Origin: Rhodococcus sp. 06-462-5
GTDB lineage: Bacteria > Actinomycetota > Actinomycetes > Mycobacteriales > Mycobacteriaceae
DNA length: 64,000 nt
Direction of reading: 5' to 3'
Assembly: GCF_002258315.1 (NCBI RefSeq)
Contig: NZ_NOYD01000018.1
Coordinates: 1 to 64,000 of the forward strand
A program made the position numbers and the translations under genes. Shown piece by piece: positions 1-7,835 of the stretch (position 1 is the first letter of the stretch; each line of letters starts with the position of its first letter). The notes beneath the pieces are model-generated. The model searched no databases. It was not told the DNA's origin and was given only the letters and a program-made list of their open reading frames with translations.

Positions 1-154
1 AACCCGCAAACGCGCGCGCATTCGCTGAACGCGCGCAAAGTAGCGACCGAATCACAGGCGAGAATGCGCGCACCTGACAAACGCGCGCGCGTTTGCGGGT
101 TCGACCGGGGGCGGCGGTACCGGCAATGGGCGAACCGCGCGCGGGTTTGCGGGG
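1..154. repeat. CG-alternating inverted repeats
   Basis: No gene is seen before 185. Bases 1-19 and 83-101 are perfect reverse complements (arm AACCCGCAAACGCGCGCGC). Bases 78-95 are themselves a perfect palindrome (CAAACGCGCGCGCGTTTG). A related copy, GCGCGCGGGTTTGCGGGG, lies at 137-154, about 30 bp before the reductase start. This could be a REP-like intergenic repeat, a hairpin terminator for a gene left of the window, or a protein-binding site. The sequence alone does not decide which. Confidence 0.7.
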
Positions 155-184
155 CACCCCGTCTCGGCCCCTATTCTGGTCGGC

Positions 185-931
185 ATGCAGGCGTGGAGTT
201 CGACGGTCGTTCAGTATCATCGCCTTCGGAACGATCTCGCGGTGATCAGACTCGAAGGCGACGCGGTGCCGTTCACCGCGGGCCAGTCGGTGTCGGTCAC
301 AGTTCCGCAGAACGCGGCGCTGACGCGGCGATACTCACCCGCGCTGCCGCCTTCGCGAGACGGCAAGTTGGAATTTCACGTTCGAGCCGTTCCTGCCGGT
401 TGGGTGAGCGGATCGATCGTCAACGAGACGCGGCCCGGTCATGTGTGGCAGATCAGCGATCCGCAGGGCGGTCTGCACGTCGACGATTCGGGGCGCGATG
501 TCGTCATGATCGCGGGCGGCACCGGCCTCGCTCCGTTGCGCGCGATTCTGCTCGACCTCACACGTCTCGAACAGCCGCCGAACGTGACGTTGTTCGTCGG
601 AGGTAAGTCGCCTCGCGACCTGTATGCCGGCGACATGCTGTGGCTGATGGCGGCGGAGTTCCGGTGGTTGACGGTAATACCCGTCGTCGATCAGTTGCAC
701 GAGCCGTGGGCGTCGGATCGATGGAACGACCGCATTCATGCCGAGATCGGTTCCAGCGCATCGTTCTTCGAGCCGGAGCATTGTTGGGAGGGCAGTGTGG
801 CCGATGTCGTCGCCACGCAGGGGCCGTTCCCGGATCGCCAGATTCTGGTCTGTGGCTCGCCGGGAATGGAAGCAGCGACCGTCCGCGCGCTCGTCGAGAT
901 CGGCACCCCGCTGGACGCCATTCGCCGCTGA
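185..931 (+). CDS. FAD/NAD(P)-binding reductase, flavohaemoprotein-reductase type
   Basis: Predicted soluble electron-transfer flavoprotein of the ferredoxin-NADP+ reductase superfamily, 248 aa, about the size of the reductase half of flavohaemoglobins. The N-terminal FAD barrel carries RRYSPALPP near residues 48-56, a fit to the R-x-Y-S flavin motif. The NAD(P) domain has GGTGLAPLRA near residue 112 and a C-terminal CGSPGM motif near residue 225. No globin or 2Fe-2S domain is attached, so its redox partner is unknown. It converges with the MarR gene. Family is clear, physiological substrate is not. Confidence 0.85.
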   Translation: MQAWSSTVVQYHRLRNDLAVIRLEGDAVPFTAGQSVSVTVPQNAALTRRYSPALPPSRDGKLEFHVRAVPAGWVSGSIVNETRPGHVWQISDPQGGLHVDDSGRDVVMIAGGTGLAPLRAILLDLTRLEQPPNVTLFVGGKSPRDLYAGDMLWLMAAEFRWLTVIPVVDQLHEPWASDRWNDRIHAEIGSSASFFEPEHCWEGSVADVVATQGPFPDRQILVCGSPGMEAATVRALVEIGTPLDAIRR

Positions 932-942
932 ACGCCCAGAAA

Positions 943-1344
943 TCAGGGCAGCTGCAGAATCCGTCGCAGATGCGCCAGGTCCTCGGCCGATATCGTCGTG
1001 AATTCCGGCGGCGGGGCGTCGGCGATCGCTCGGGCCTTCTCGGCGAGGAGGCGTCCGGTGTCGGTGAGTCCGATGATGCGGCGTCGGCGATCGGTGGGAT
1101 CTTCGGTGCGGACCACCAATCCGCGTTTTTCCAACTCCCGAACGTTGAGCGAGACGTACGGCGCGTCGGAGGCGAGGATCTCGGCCAGCTCGGTGACCGT
1201 CCGATCGCCGGTGAGCAACTTGGTCAGCAGCTTGGCTCGCAGGAAACTCATCCCGGTCGCGTCGGCGACGGCTCGTCGGGTGTCGTGCTTCTCGAGCATC
1301 AGTGCACGCATCTCGCGCCAGACGTGCGCTGCATCCCCGGTCAT
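943..1344 (-). CDS. MarR-family transcriptional regulator
   Basis: A 133-aa winged-helix regulator. The central part (TVTELAEILASDAPYVSLNV then RELEKRGLVVRTEDPTDRRR) is the MarR recognition helix followed by the beta-wing with its DPTDRR signature. Its ATG overlaps the TGA of the upstream exporter gene (ATGA), so the two are co-transcribed and probably translationally coupled. By analogy with other MarR-exporter pairs it probably represses its own operon and responds to an exporter substrate. The dyad at 2770-2797 is the likely operator. Confidence 0.9.
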   Translation of the reverse strand: MTGDAAHVWREMRALMLEKHDTRRAVADATGMSFLRAKLLTKLLTGDRTVTELAEILASDAPYVSLNVRELEKRGLVVRTEDPTDRRRRIIGLTDTGRLLAEKARAIADAPPPEFTTISAEDLAHLRRILQLP

Positions 1345-2756
1345 ACGAGCACCGGTTGGTCGATTCGATCGGCGGTCGCGCGGGCCCATCGGCCGGTGGT
1401 GACCACTGCGAGCACCGTGACGACCACGCCTGCGCCCGCGATGACGAACCACGCAGGAACTGCGGCGGCGGTGAAACCGTCGGAGATCTCGCCGACGATG
1501 CTCGCCGTGACGATGGATCCGACGACGGCGACGCCGAGCGACTGGCCCACCTGCCTGCTCGTCGACGCGATGGCGGATGCCACTCCGGCCTGACTGCGCG
1601 GCATTCCGGACACCGCGGTGTTGGTGATCGGGGCGTTGACCATGCCGAAGGATATTCCGAAGATCACGTACGCAACGGCCAGCCACGCGAACGACGTCGT
1701 CGGAGTCAGTCGGGTGAGCATCAGCGCCGAGGTCACGAAGCCGATTCCCGCAACGAGCAGCGGTAGGCGCGCTCCCAGGGTGCCGACGATGCGACCGGAG
1801 ATCGGCGCGAAGATCAGTGTCATCAACGCCATCGGCAGGGTGTAGAGACCGGCGTGCAGTGGTGAGTATCCGCGCACGTCCTGCAGGTAGAGGGTGTTGA
1901 GGAACAGGAATCCGCCGAGGGACGCGAACGCGCACACGGCGATCACCGTCGCTCCGCTGAAGGGCGCGCTCCTGAAGAACTTCAGTTGGATGAGCGGTTC
2001 CTCGATGCGCGACTCGACCACCAGTAGTCCGACGAGAGAGCCGACGGCGACGGCACCGGTGAACACGATCAGCGGCGATCCCCACCCCTTCGCGGGACCT
2101 TCGATGATGGTGAACACCAGCGACGCGAGGAACGCGAAGATGAGGAACTGGCCGGCCGGATCGAACTTGCGTGAGTGCTCGGCCTTGGATTCCGGGACGA
2201 ATTTCAGGGTCATCGCCAACGCGAAGATCCCGACGGGGACGTTGATCCAGAAGATGGACTGCCAGCCGGCACCGGTGACGAGGATGCCGCCCAGCGCTGG
2301 GCCGGCCGACATGGAGATTCCGACGACGGCACCCCACATGCCGATGGCTCCGGCCCGTTCTTTCGGATCGGTGAAGGTGTTGGTGATGATCGACATCGCG
2401 ACGGGATTCATCATCGAGCCACCGATTGCCTGGAGCATGCGGAAGGCGACGAGCCAGCCGAGCGACGGTGCGACGCTGCACAGCAGGGAGCCGAGGACGA
2501 ACGTTCCGGTGCCGATCAGGAAGAAGCGCTTGCGGCCGTACTTGTCGGCCATCGAGCCGCCGAGCATCAGCAGAGATGCCACGACCAGCGTGTATGCGTC
2601 GATGATCCACTGCAGACCCGAGACCGACGCGTCCAGATCTGCGCGCATCGACGGCAGCGCGACGTTGACGATCGTGTTGTCGGTGCTGACGAGAAACAGG
2701 CTCAGGCAGCAGATGCCGAGCACGAGATACCGGTGTCGTCGAGTCAACTCGGCCAC
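1341..2756 (-). CDS. MFS drug exporter, DHA2 (EmrB/QacA) type
   Basis: Integral membrane proton-drug antiporter of about 471 aa, with 14 predicted helices as usual for DHA2. Family marks are the loop 2-3 motif MLGGSMADKYGRKR and motif C-like GAVVGISMSAGPALGG in helix 5. Two GTG codons compete for the start. The outer one (2760-2762) overlaps the Shine-Dalgarno run. The inner one (2754-2756) has GGAGG five bases upstream and is preferred. It forms an operon with the downstream marR gene. Substrate cannot be read from sequence. Confidence 0.88.
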   Translation of the reverse strand: MAELTRRHRYLVLGICCLSLFLVSTDNTIVNVALPSMRADLDASVSGLQWIIDAYTLVVASLLMLGGSMADKYGRKRFFLIGTGTFVLGSLLCSVAPSLGWLVAFRMLQAIGGSMMNPVAMSIITNTFTDPKERAGAIGMWGAVVGISMSAGPALGGILVTGAGWQSIFWINVPVGIFALAMTLKFVPESKAEHSRKFDPAGQFLIFAFLASLVFTIIEGPAKGWGSPLIVFTGAVAVGSLVGLLVVESRIEEPLIQLKFFRSAPFSGATVIAVCAFASLGGFLFLNTLYLQDVRGYSPLHAGLYTLPMALMTLIFAPISGRIVGTLGARLPLLVAGIGFVTSALMLTRLTPTTSFAWLAVAYVIFGISFGMVNAPITNTAVSGMPRSQAGVASAIASTSRQVGQSLGVAVVGSIVTASIVGEISDGFTAAAVPAWFVIAGAGVVVTVLAVVTTGRWARATADRIDQPVLV

Positions 2757-2769
2757 GTTCACCTCCGTG

Positions 2770-2797
2770 ATAATGCTTGTATATATATAACTATTAC
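2770..2797 (-). promoter_or_regulatory. Probable MarR operator and promoter for the exporter operon
   Basis: An AT-rich 28-bp imperfect dyad centred on TATATATA; 10 of 14 positions match between half-sites (half-site roughly GTAATAGTTATATA). It lies about 15 bp upstream of the preferred GTG start of the exporter. Size and symmetry suit a MarR dimer. The AT-rich core would also contain the -10 element of the minus-strand promoter. The assignment rests on position and symmetry only. Confidence 0.45.
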
Positions 2798-2910
2798 ATG
2801 AGTACTCCTAAATTGTTCGACGAGCAAGTGAGAAGCGGGCACGGCGCGCCCGATAGGGTGTGTGTCACAGACTTGCTCGAACCCGATTGCTCGCTGAATG
2901 GAGAACAACA

Positions 2911-3141
2911 GTGGCTTCCGAGATCGCACCAGGCGACCTGGTTCAGGCGTCCGGGCACGCCGGCCCGTGGAAGGTGCTCGAGATCCGTCAGGGTCTGGCA
3001 TTGCTCGAGCATCACGACGGTCATCGGTTGTCGGTACGCACCACCACGGTCGAGGTGGTGCGGAAGGCGTCGAGCAGTGAAGGTTCGGCTCGGCAGGCCG
3101 AGACGGAGACCGACAGCCCTTCACTGTTCGACGAGAGCTGA
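2911..3141 (+). CDS. Small conserved-looking hypothetical protein
   Basis: Unrecognised 76-aa protein. GTG at 2911 is chosen because GGAG lies seven bases upstream and coding-like sequence begins there. It opens MASEIAPGDLVQASGHAGPW and continues with a beta-rich stretch (KVLEIRQGLALLEHHDGHRL), then an acidic, serine-rich tail ending SLFDES. The PGDLV...GPWKVLEI pattern suggests a small SH3-like or KOW-like barrel. It is divergent from the exporter and ends one base before the rsgA stop on the other strand. No function is assigned. Confidence 0.7.
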   Translation: MASEIAPGDLVQASGHAGPWKVLEIRQGLALLEHHDGHRLSVRTTTVEVVRKASSSEGSARQAETETDSPSLFDES

Positions 3142-3142
3142 C

Positions 3143-4159
3143 CTACCTCCCCTTACCGTCTACGGCGTACTTCTGGCGTAGCGACTTCGAGATCTGCTTG
3201 TACTCACGCAGCTTCTCGCTGCGTGCTCGGGCATCGTGCCTGGAGGTGGCCCAGGCGTTCTCCCGCAACAATTTTCGGTAGTTGCCCAACCGTCTCTCGG
3301 TGAGCTCACCTGCATCGACGGCGGCAAGGACTGCACATCCGGGTTCGTGTTCGTGCGCGCAATCGCCGAATCGACACGACGCGGCGAGTTCGTCGATGTC
3401 GGAGAAAGCGCTCGTCACAGCGTCTTCCGATCCCTGGACGCCCACCGAACGCAGACCCGGGGTGTCCAACAGCACCAGGTTCGAAGAAGGAATCGGCACC
3501 AACTCCCGATGCACGGTCGTGTGCCTGCCTTTGCCGTCGCCCTCGCGGGTCGCCCCGGTGGCGAGAACCGAACCACCCAACAGGGCGTTGCCGAGTGTCG
3601 ACTTTCCCGATCCCGACGGCCCGATCAGGGCGACCGTGCCGTGCAGATGTGCTGCCAGCGAATCGATTCCGCCGTCCGAGACTGCACTGGTGCTGCACAC
3701 GGTGACGCCAGGCGCGGCGGCGAGCAACAATTCTTCGGCGACGCTTCCGCTGTCGGTCTTGGTGATCGCGAGAACGGGAACAGCGCCGCTGCCCCAGGCG
3801 AGGGTGATGTAGCGCTCGACGCGTCCGAGGTCGAGGGCGGTGTCCGACGCGACCGTGACGACGACGGTATCGACGTTGGCTCCGAGAACCTGTGTGTCGG
3901 ATGTGGTTCCGGCGGAGGCGCGTTCGATGGCCGTCCGGCGGGGGAGGATGGCGATCAGCCGGAACGATTCTCCGTCGAGTGCCACCCAATCCCCTGTGCA
4001 GGTGCCGCCACCTGTGCATCGAGCGATTCCGTTCTCGGTGACCGCGTCGAATCCGCCGCGGTCGACGCGAACGACGCGGGCGAGAACTGCGTCGTGAGAT
4101 AGATTTTCGAACTCATCCAGCCAATGCTGATCGAGGCCGTAGTGAAGTAGAGAAGACAT
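3143..4159 (-). CDS. rsgA: Ribosome small-subunit-dependent GTPase A
   Basis: Circularly permuted GTPase of about 338 aa that acts in late 30S subunit maturation. In order: an N-terminal OB-fold, G4 motif TKTD, G1/P-loop GPSGSGKSTLGNALL, G3 DTPGLRS, then the zinc-knuckle CRFGDCAHEHEPGC typical of the family. The start at MSSLLHYGLDQ has AAGGA at good spacing; the upstream in-frame extension looks non-coding. It lies downstream of otsA on the same strand but is separated from it by a strong terminator, so it probably has its own promoter. Confidence 0.95.
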   Translation of the reverse strand: MSSLLHYGLDQHWLDEFENLSHDAVLARVVRVDRGGFDAVTENGIARCTGGGTCTGDWVALDGESFRLIAILPRRTAIERASAGTTSDTQVLGANVDTVVVTVASDTALDLGRVERYITLAWGSGAVPVLAITKTDSGSVAEELLLAAAPGVTVCSTSAVSDGGIDSLAAHLHGTVALIGPSGSGKSTLGNALLGGSVLATGATREGDGKGRHTTVHRELVPIPSSNLVLLDTPGLRSVGVQGSEDAVTSAFSDIDELAASCRFGDCAHEHEPGCAVLAAVDAGELTERRLGNYRKLLRENAWATSRHDARARSEKLREYKQISKSLRQKYAVDGKGR

Positions 4160-4250
4160 GCGAGGGTTCCTTCGGAGAGGAGTGACGTGGGCTCGGGTGT
4201 GCGCTCGTCCAGGTGGCCACGATGCCCACCTCCTCACTGTTGGAATACAC

Positions 4251-4292
4251 AAAAAGAAACCGTCGACGGCAAAGTTACAGCCGTCGACGGTT
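4251..4292 (-). terminator. Rho-independent terminator after otsA
   Basis: Perfect 13-bp arms (AACCGTCGACGGC at 4258-4270 and its complement at 4280-4292) flank a nine-base loop. On the minus strand the stem is followed by TTTCTTTTTGTG, a good U-tract. It sits 16 bases downstream of the otsA stop and upstream of rsgA, so it should insulate the two genes. Confidence 0.9.
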
Positions 4293-4307
4293 CGAAGGAA
4301 AGCGAAT

Positions 4308-5756
4308 TTATCGGGTGAGGCTGGTGCCCTCCGCCGGCGCTGCGAGCGCGGTCAGGAAGGAGCGGGCCCAGCGATCGACGTCGTGGGCGAGAACCTGCCT
4401 GCGCATGGCGCGCATCTGACGCTTACCGGACTCCGGCTCCTGCTCGAGGGCTCCGATGATCGCGTCCTTCACGCTGTCCAGGTCGTGTGGGTTGCACAGG
4501 TATGCCTGGCGCAGTTCGGCTGCGGCGCCGGTGAATTCGCTGAGCACCAGCGCGCCACCGAGATCGCTGCGGCAGGCCACATACTCCTTGGCGACGAGGT
4601 TCATGCCGTCGCGCAGCGGAGTGACCAGCATGACGTCGGCGGCGACGAAGTATGCCAGCAGGTCGTCGCGGGGGATCGGTCGGTGCAGGTAATGCACCAC
4701 GGGGTGGCCCACCTGGCCGTACTCGCCGTTGATGCGGCCCACCTGCTGCTCGATTTCACCGCGCATGGCGACGTAGCTCTCGACGCGTTCACGGCTGGGC
4801 GTCGCCAACTGCACGATGACGTTCTCGGCCGGATCGACGCGGCCCTCTTCGAGTAGTTCGCGGAACGCGTTGAGCCTGACGTCGATCCCCTTGGTGTAGT
4901 CCAGGCGATCGACGCCGAGCATGATGCGCTTGGGGTTGCCCAGATCCTTGCGCAGTTGCTTCGCGCGATCACGGACGGCCTTGGAGCGCGACTTGGTGTC
5001 GAGGTCACCGGAATCGATGGAGATCGGGAACGCGCCGACTCGCACGGTCCGGAAGCCGACCTGCACGACGCCCAACTTGGACCGCACTCCGACGGTTCCG
5101 CGGGACGTGGTTCCACCGGCGAGGCGTCGGGCGAGGTAGAGGAAGTTCTGGGCACCGCCGGACAGGTGGAAGCCGATGAGGTCGGCACCGAGCAGTCCTT
5201 CGACGATCTCGGTGCGCCACGGCATCTGCATGAACAGCTCGATCGGCGGGAACGGGATGTGCAGAAAGAACCCGATGGTCAGATCGGGGCGCAGCATCCG
5301 CAGCATTTTCGGCACGAGCTGGAGCTGGTAGTCCTGGATCCAGACCGTCGCGCCCTGCGCGGCCGCCTCGGAGGTCTTCTCGGCGAAGCGGCGGTTGACC
5401 TCGACGTAGGCGTTCCACCAGTCGCGGTCGTACTCCGGCTTGACGATGACGTCGTGGTAGAGCGGCCACAGTGTCGCGTTGGAGAAGCCCTCGTAGTACT
5501 GGGTGTATTCCTTCTCGCTGATCGTGACCGGACGCAGCTGCAGGCCGTCCTCGACGAAGGGTTCGACGTCGACGTCCGAGACGCCGACCCACCCCACCCA
5601 CGCGCCCTTGTTGGCACGCAGAATCGGTTCGAGAGCGGTGACCAACCCGCCAGGGCTTCGCTTCCATCGTGTGCTCCCGTCCGGGAGCTTTTCCAGATCG
5701 ACCGGCAACCGGTTGGCTACGACGACAAAATCCGAACCCTGCGAGGCGTCAGCCAC
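4308..5756 (-). CDS. otsA: Alpha,alpha-trehalose-phosphate synthase (UDP/GDP-forming)
   Basis: Cytosolic GT20 glycosyltransferase that makes trehalose 6-phosphate from nucleoside-diphosphate glucose and glucose 6-phosphate. At 482 aa it is the usual length. Family signatures include [11 protein letters not shown] near the N-terminus, [16 protein letters not shown] in the middle, [13 protein letters not shown], and [15 protein letters not shown] towards the C-terminus. Trehalose is both an osmoprotectant and the precursor of trehalose mycolates in mycolic-acid bacteria. No otsB lies beside it. A strong terminator follows. Confidence 0.95.
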   Translation of the reverse strand: MADASQGSDFVVVANRLPVDLEKLPDGSTRWKRSPGGLVTALEPILRANKGAWVGWVGVSDVDVEPFVEDGLQLRPVTISEKEYTQYYEGFSNATLWPLYHDVIVKPEYDRDWWNAYVEVNRRFAEKTSEAAAQGATVWIQDYQLQLVPKMLRMLRPDLTIGFFLHIPFPPIELFMQMPWRTEIVEGLLGADLIGFHLSGGAQNFLYLARRLAGGTTSRGTVGVRSKLGVVQVGFRTVRVGAFPISIDSGDLDTKSRSKAVRDRAKQLRKDLGNPKRIMLGVDRLDYTKGIDVRLNAFRELLEEGRVDPAENVIVQLATPSRERVESYVAMRGEIEQQVGRINGEYGQVGHPVVHYLHRPIPRDDLLAYFVAADVMLVTPLRDGMNLVAKEYVACRSDLGGALVLSEFTGAAAELRQAYLCNPHDLDSVKDAIIGALEQEPESGKRQMRAMRRQVLAHDVDRWARSFLTALAAPAEGTSLTR

Positions 5757-5807
5757 AACTGTCCAATCCGCTTGTAGATCCTTGGGTAAACAGTCCTGCG
5801 AAGAGTG

Positions 5808-5981
5808 TCAGTCGGTCTTCGCTACGGGATCTATACCCAACATCGACAGCAACATGCGGCATTCGTCGGCATCGGTCGCGTAGGCCGCGACGACGCGCTG
5901 AGCCTGGCTGGCCGTCTCGTATTCGAGTGGGACGATGTCTTCGTCGGCGATGTCGTTGTCGGTGGAGGTCTTGGCAGGCAT
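5808..5981 (-). CDS. Small acidic hypothetical protein
   Basis: A 57-aa acidic protein starting MPAKTSTDNDIADEDI and ending LLSMLGIDPVAKTD. The ATG is preceded by GGAG (in ACGGAGAACACC) at good spacing, which supports a real gene rather than part of the longer shadow frame here. It lies just upstream of otsA on the same strand, with about 50 bp between, and could be co-transcribed. It is divergent from the ABC exporter genes. No domain was recognised. Confidence 0.65.
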   Translation of the reverse strand: MPAKTSTDNDIADEDIVPLEYETASQAQRVVAAYATDADECRMLLSMLGIDPVAKTD

Positions 5982-6086
5982 GGTGTTCTCCGTACTCTCT
6001 GCTGGGCTTACATGGTGTTCGTTGGTCCCGACTCTATGTAAATGTGGCACCCCATCGCCAGTTCCCGATGCCCTAGGCTGCAGCAA

Positions 6087-7835
6087 ATGACCGTTTCTGT
6101 GCCGCTCCGCCGTGCTCGGACAGTGGTGGAGGTGCCCTCTCCGGCCACCGGCTCCGCAATTCTGCGTCGCACCGTTCGACGGCATCGCACCCGCCTGATC
6201 GTCTCGTCGCTGCTGTTCGGGGTGCATCAACTGTGCGAAACGATGGTCCCGGTGGCGATCGGACTGATCGTCTCGCGGGCCATCGACACCGGTGATGTGA
6301 CCGCGATGGTGCTCTCGTTGGTCGGTCTGGCGGCCTTGTTCGTCACCCTGTCGTACGCGTGGCGGATCGGTGCCCGCATCATCGTGGTCGCCATCGAGCG
6401 GGAGGCGCACCTGGTGCGCGTGGAGGTCGCCGGTCGCGTCCTCGATCCGCGGGGTGTGCGTACCGAGTTGTCGGCGGGTGAGTTGCTGACGGTCTCGACG
6501 TCCGACGCCGAGAAGGAGTCCTGGATTCTCGATCTGATCGCACGGGTCTTCGCGTCCGCGGTGGCGGTCGTCGCGTCCGCCGTCGCGCTGATCGTGATCG
6601 ACGTTCCGCTCGGTCTCGCCGTCGTCATCGGGACACCGGTCATCCTCATCGCGCTGCAACGACTCGCTCCGTTGCTCACCCGTGCTGCCACCGCGCAGCA
6701 GGCCGAGGTGGCCGGGGTGTCGGGTATGGCAACCGATCTGGTCAGCGGTGTCCGGCCGCTTCGCGGAATCGGTGCCGAGGATGCCGCGACGCAGCGATTC
6801 GTGACATCGAGTCGAACAGCGTTGGCTGCGACTCTGAAGCTCGCTCGCGCGAACAACGTCTATCAGGGCCTGTCGGCAACGGTCAACGCGTTGCTGGCCG
6901 TCGGGATCGCCGGTACCGCCGGGTGGTTCGCGCTGCAGGGCCGGATCTCGGTCGGTGAGTTGATCACCGTCATCGGCCTCGCGCAGTTCGTCATCGAACC
7001 TCTCACCGGATTGTCGAAGATCCCCGGCGTGGTGGCGATGGTGCGCGGATCCGCCGATCGGCTCGCCCTCGTACTCGGTGCGGAACACGTTCTACCGCAG
7101 TCCGAGTCAACGGTTCCGGTAGACACAGATCTTGCCGTCGACGACGTTCGGTTCCGATCGCTCGACGGTCTCACGTTCAGCACCGAACCGGGCGAGATGC
7201 TCGGCGTGGTCACGTACCGGCCGCAGGACGGGGAAGCGCTCGCTACGCTGCTGTCCGGTCAGATCTCCGACGCCGACTACACCGGATCGGTTCGTATCGG
7301 CGGCATCACGGCGGGAGAGATCGATCTTCGATGCGCCCGAGAGACCGTGCTCGTCGAACCCCACATCACCGACCTGTTCGCGGGAACCGTCCGCAGCAAC
7401 GTCACCGCAGGCCGGGAGCGGCCCGACGCCGAACTCGACGTCGTGCTGCACGCCTCCGCGGCCACCGACGTCGTCGAATTGCACGAGGCCGGTCTCGACC
7501 ACGCCGTCACCGACCGCGGAGCCAGCCTGTCCGGCGGCCAACGCCAGCGAGTGGCGTTGGCGCGCGCACTATCGGTCGACGCACCGGTCCTGGTGCTGCA
7601 CGACCCCACCACGGCCGTCGACGCCGTCACCGAGCACGCCATCGCCTGCGGCATCGCCGAACTCCGACATACCGAACGAGGCTCGCAGACAACGATCCTC
7701 ATCACCACGAGCCCCGCGTTGCTGTCGGTGACCCATCGCGTTCTCGTCGTCGACGACGGTCGCGTCGTCGCCGAGGGCACGCACCACCATCTCGCGTCCT
7801 CGGACGCGCAGTACAAGGACGCGGTGCTGCGATGA
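6087..7835 (+). CDS. ABC exporter half-transporter with degenerate Walker motifs
   Basis: A 582-aa type IV ABC exporter subunit: about six N-terminal helices, then one nucleotide-binding domain. The ABC signature LSGGQRQRVALARAL is perfect, but the Walker A position reads VVTYRPQDGEALATLL, with no GxxGxGKS/T, and Walker B reads VLVLHDPTTAVD in place of LDEPTS. It should therefore bind nucleotide poorly at its own site and supply only the signature to its partner. The start MTVSVPLRRARTV is chosen over an upstream in-frame ATG. It overlaps the next gene by ATGA. Confidence 0.9.
   Translation: MTVSVPLRRARTVVEVPSPATGSAILRRTVRRHRTRLIVSSLLFGVHQLCETMVPVAIGLIVSRAIDTGDVTAMVLSLVGLAALFVTLSYAWRIGARIIVVAIEREAHLVRVEVAGRVLDPRGVRTELSAGELLTVSTSDAEKESWILDLIARVFASAVAVVASAVALIVIDVPLGLAVVIGTPVILIALQRLAPLLTRAATAQQAEVAGVSGMATDLVSGVRPLRGIGAEDAATQRFVTSSRTALAATLKLARANNVYQGLSATVNALLAVGIAGTAGWFALQGRISVGELITVIGLAQFVIEPLTGLSKIPGVVAMVRGSADRLALVLGAEHVLPQSESTVPVDTDLAVDDVRFRSLDGLTFSTEPGEMLGVVTYRPQDGEALATLLSGQISDADYTGSVRIGGITAGEIDLRCARETVLVEPHITDLFAGTVRSNVTAGRERPDAELDVVLHASAATDVVELHEAGLDHAVTDRGASLSGGQRQRVALARALSVDAPVLVLHDPTTAVDAVTEHAIACGIAELRHTERGSQTTILITTSPALLSVTHRVLVVDDGRVVAEGTHHHLASSDAQYKDAVLR

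Noticed and set aside
943..2610. A 555-aa open frame spanning most of the exporter and the MarR gene
   Set aside because: Only its C-terminal part is the real MarR protein; the remainder is Arg/His-rich shadow of the exporter in another frame.
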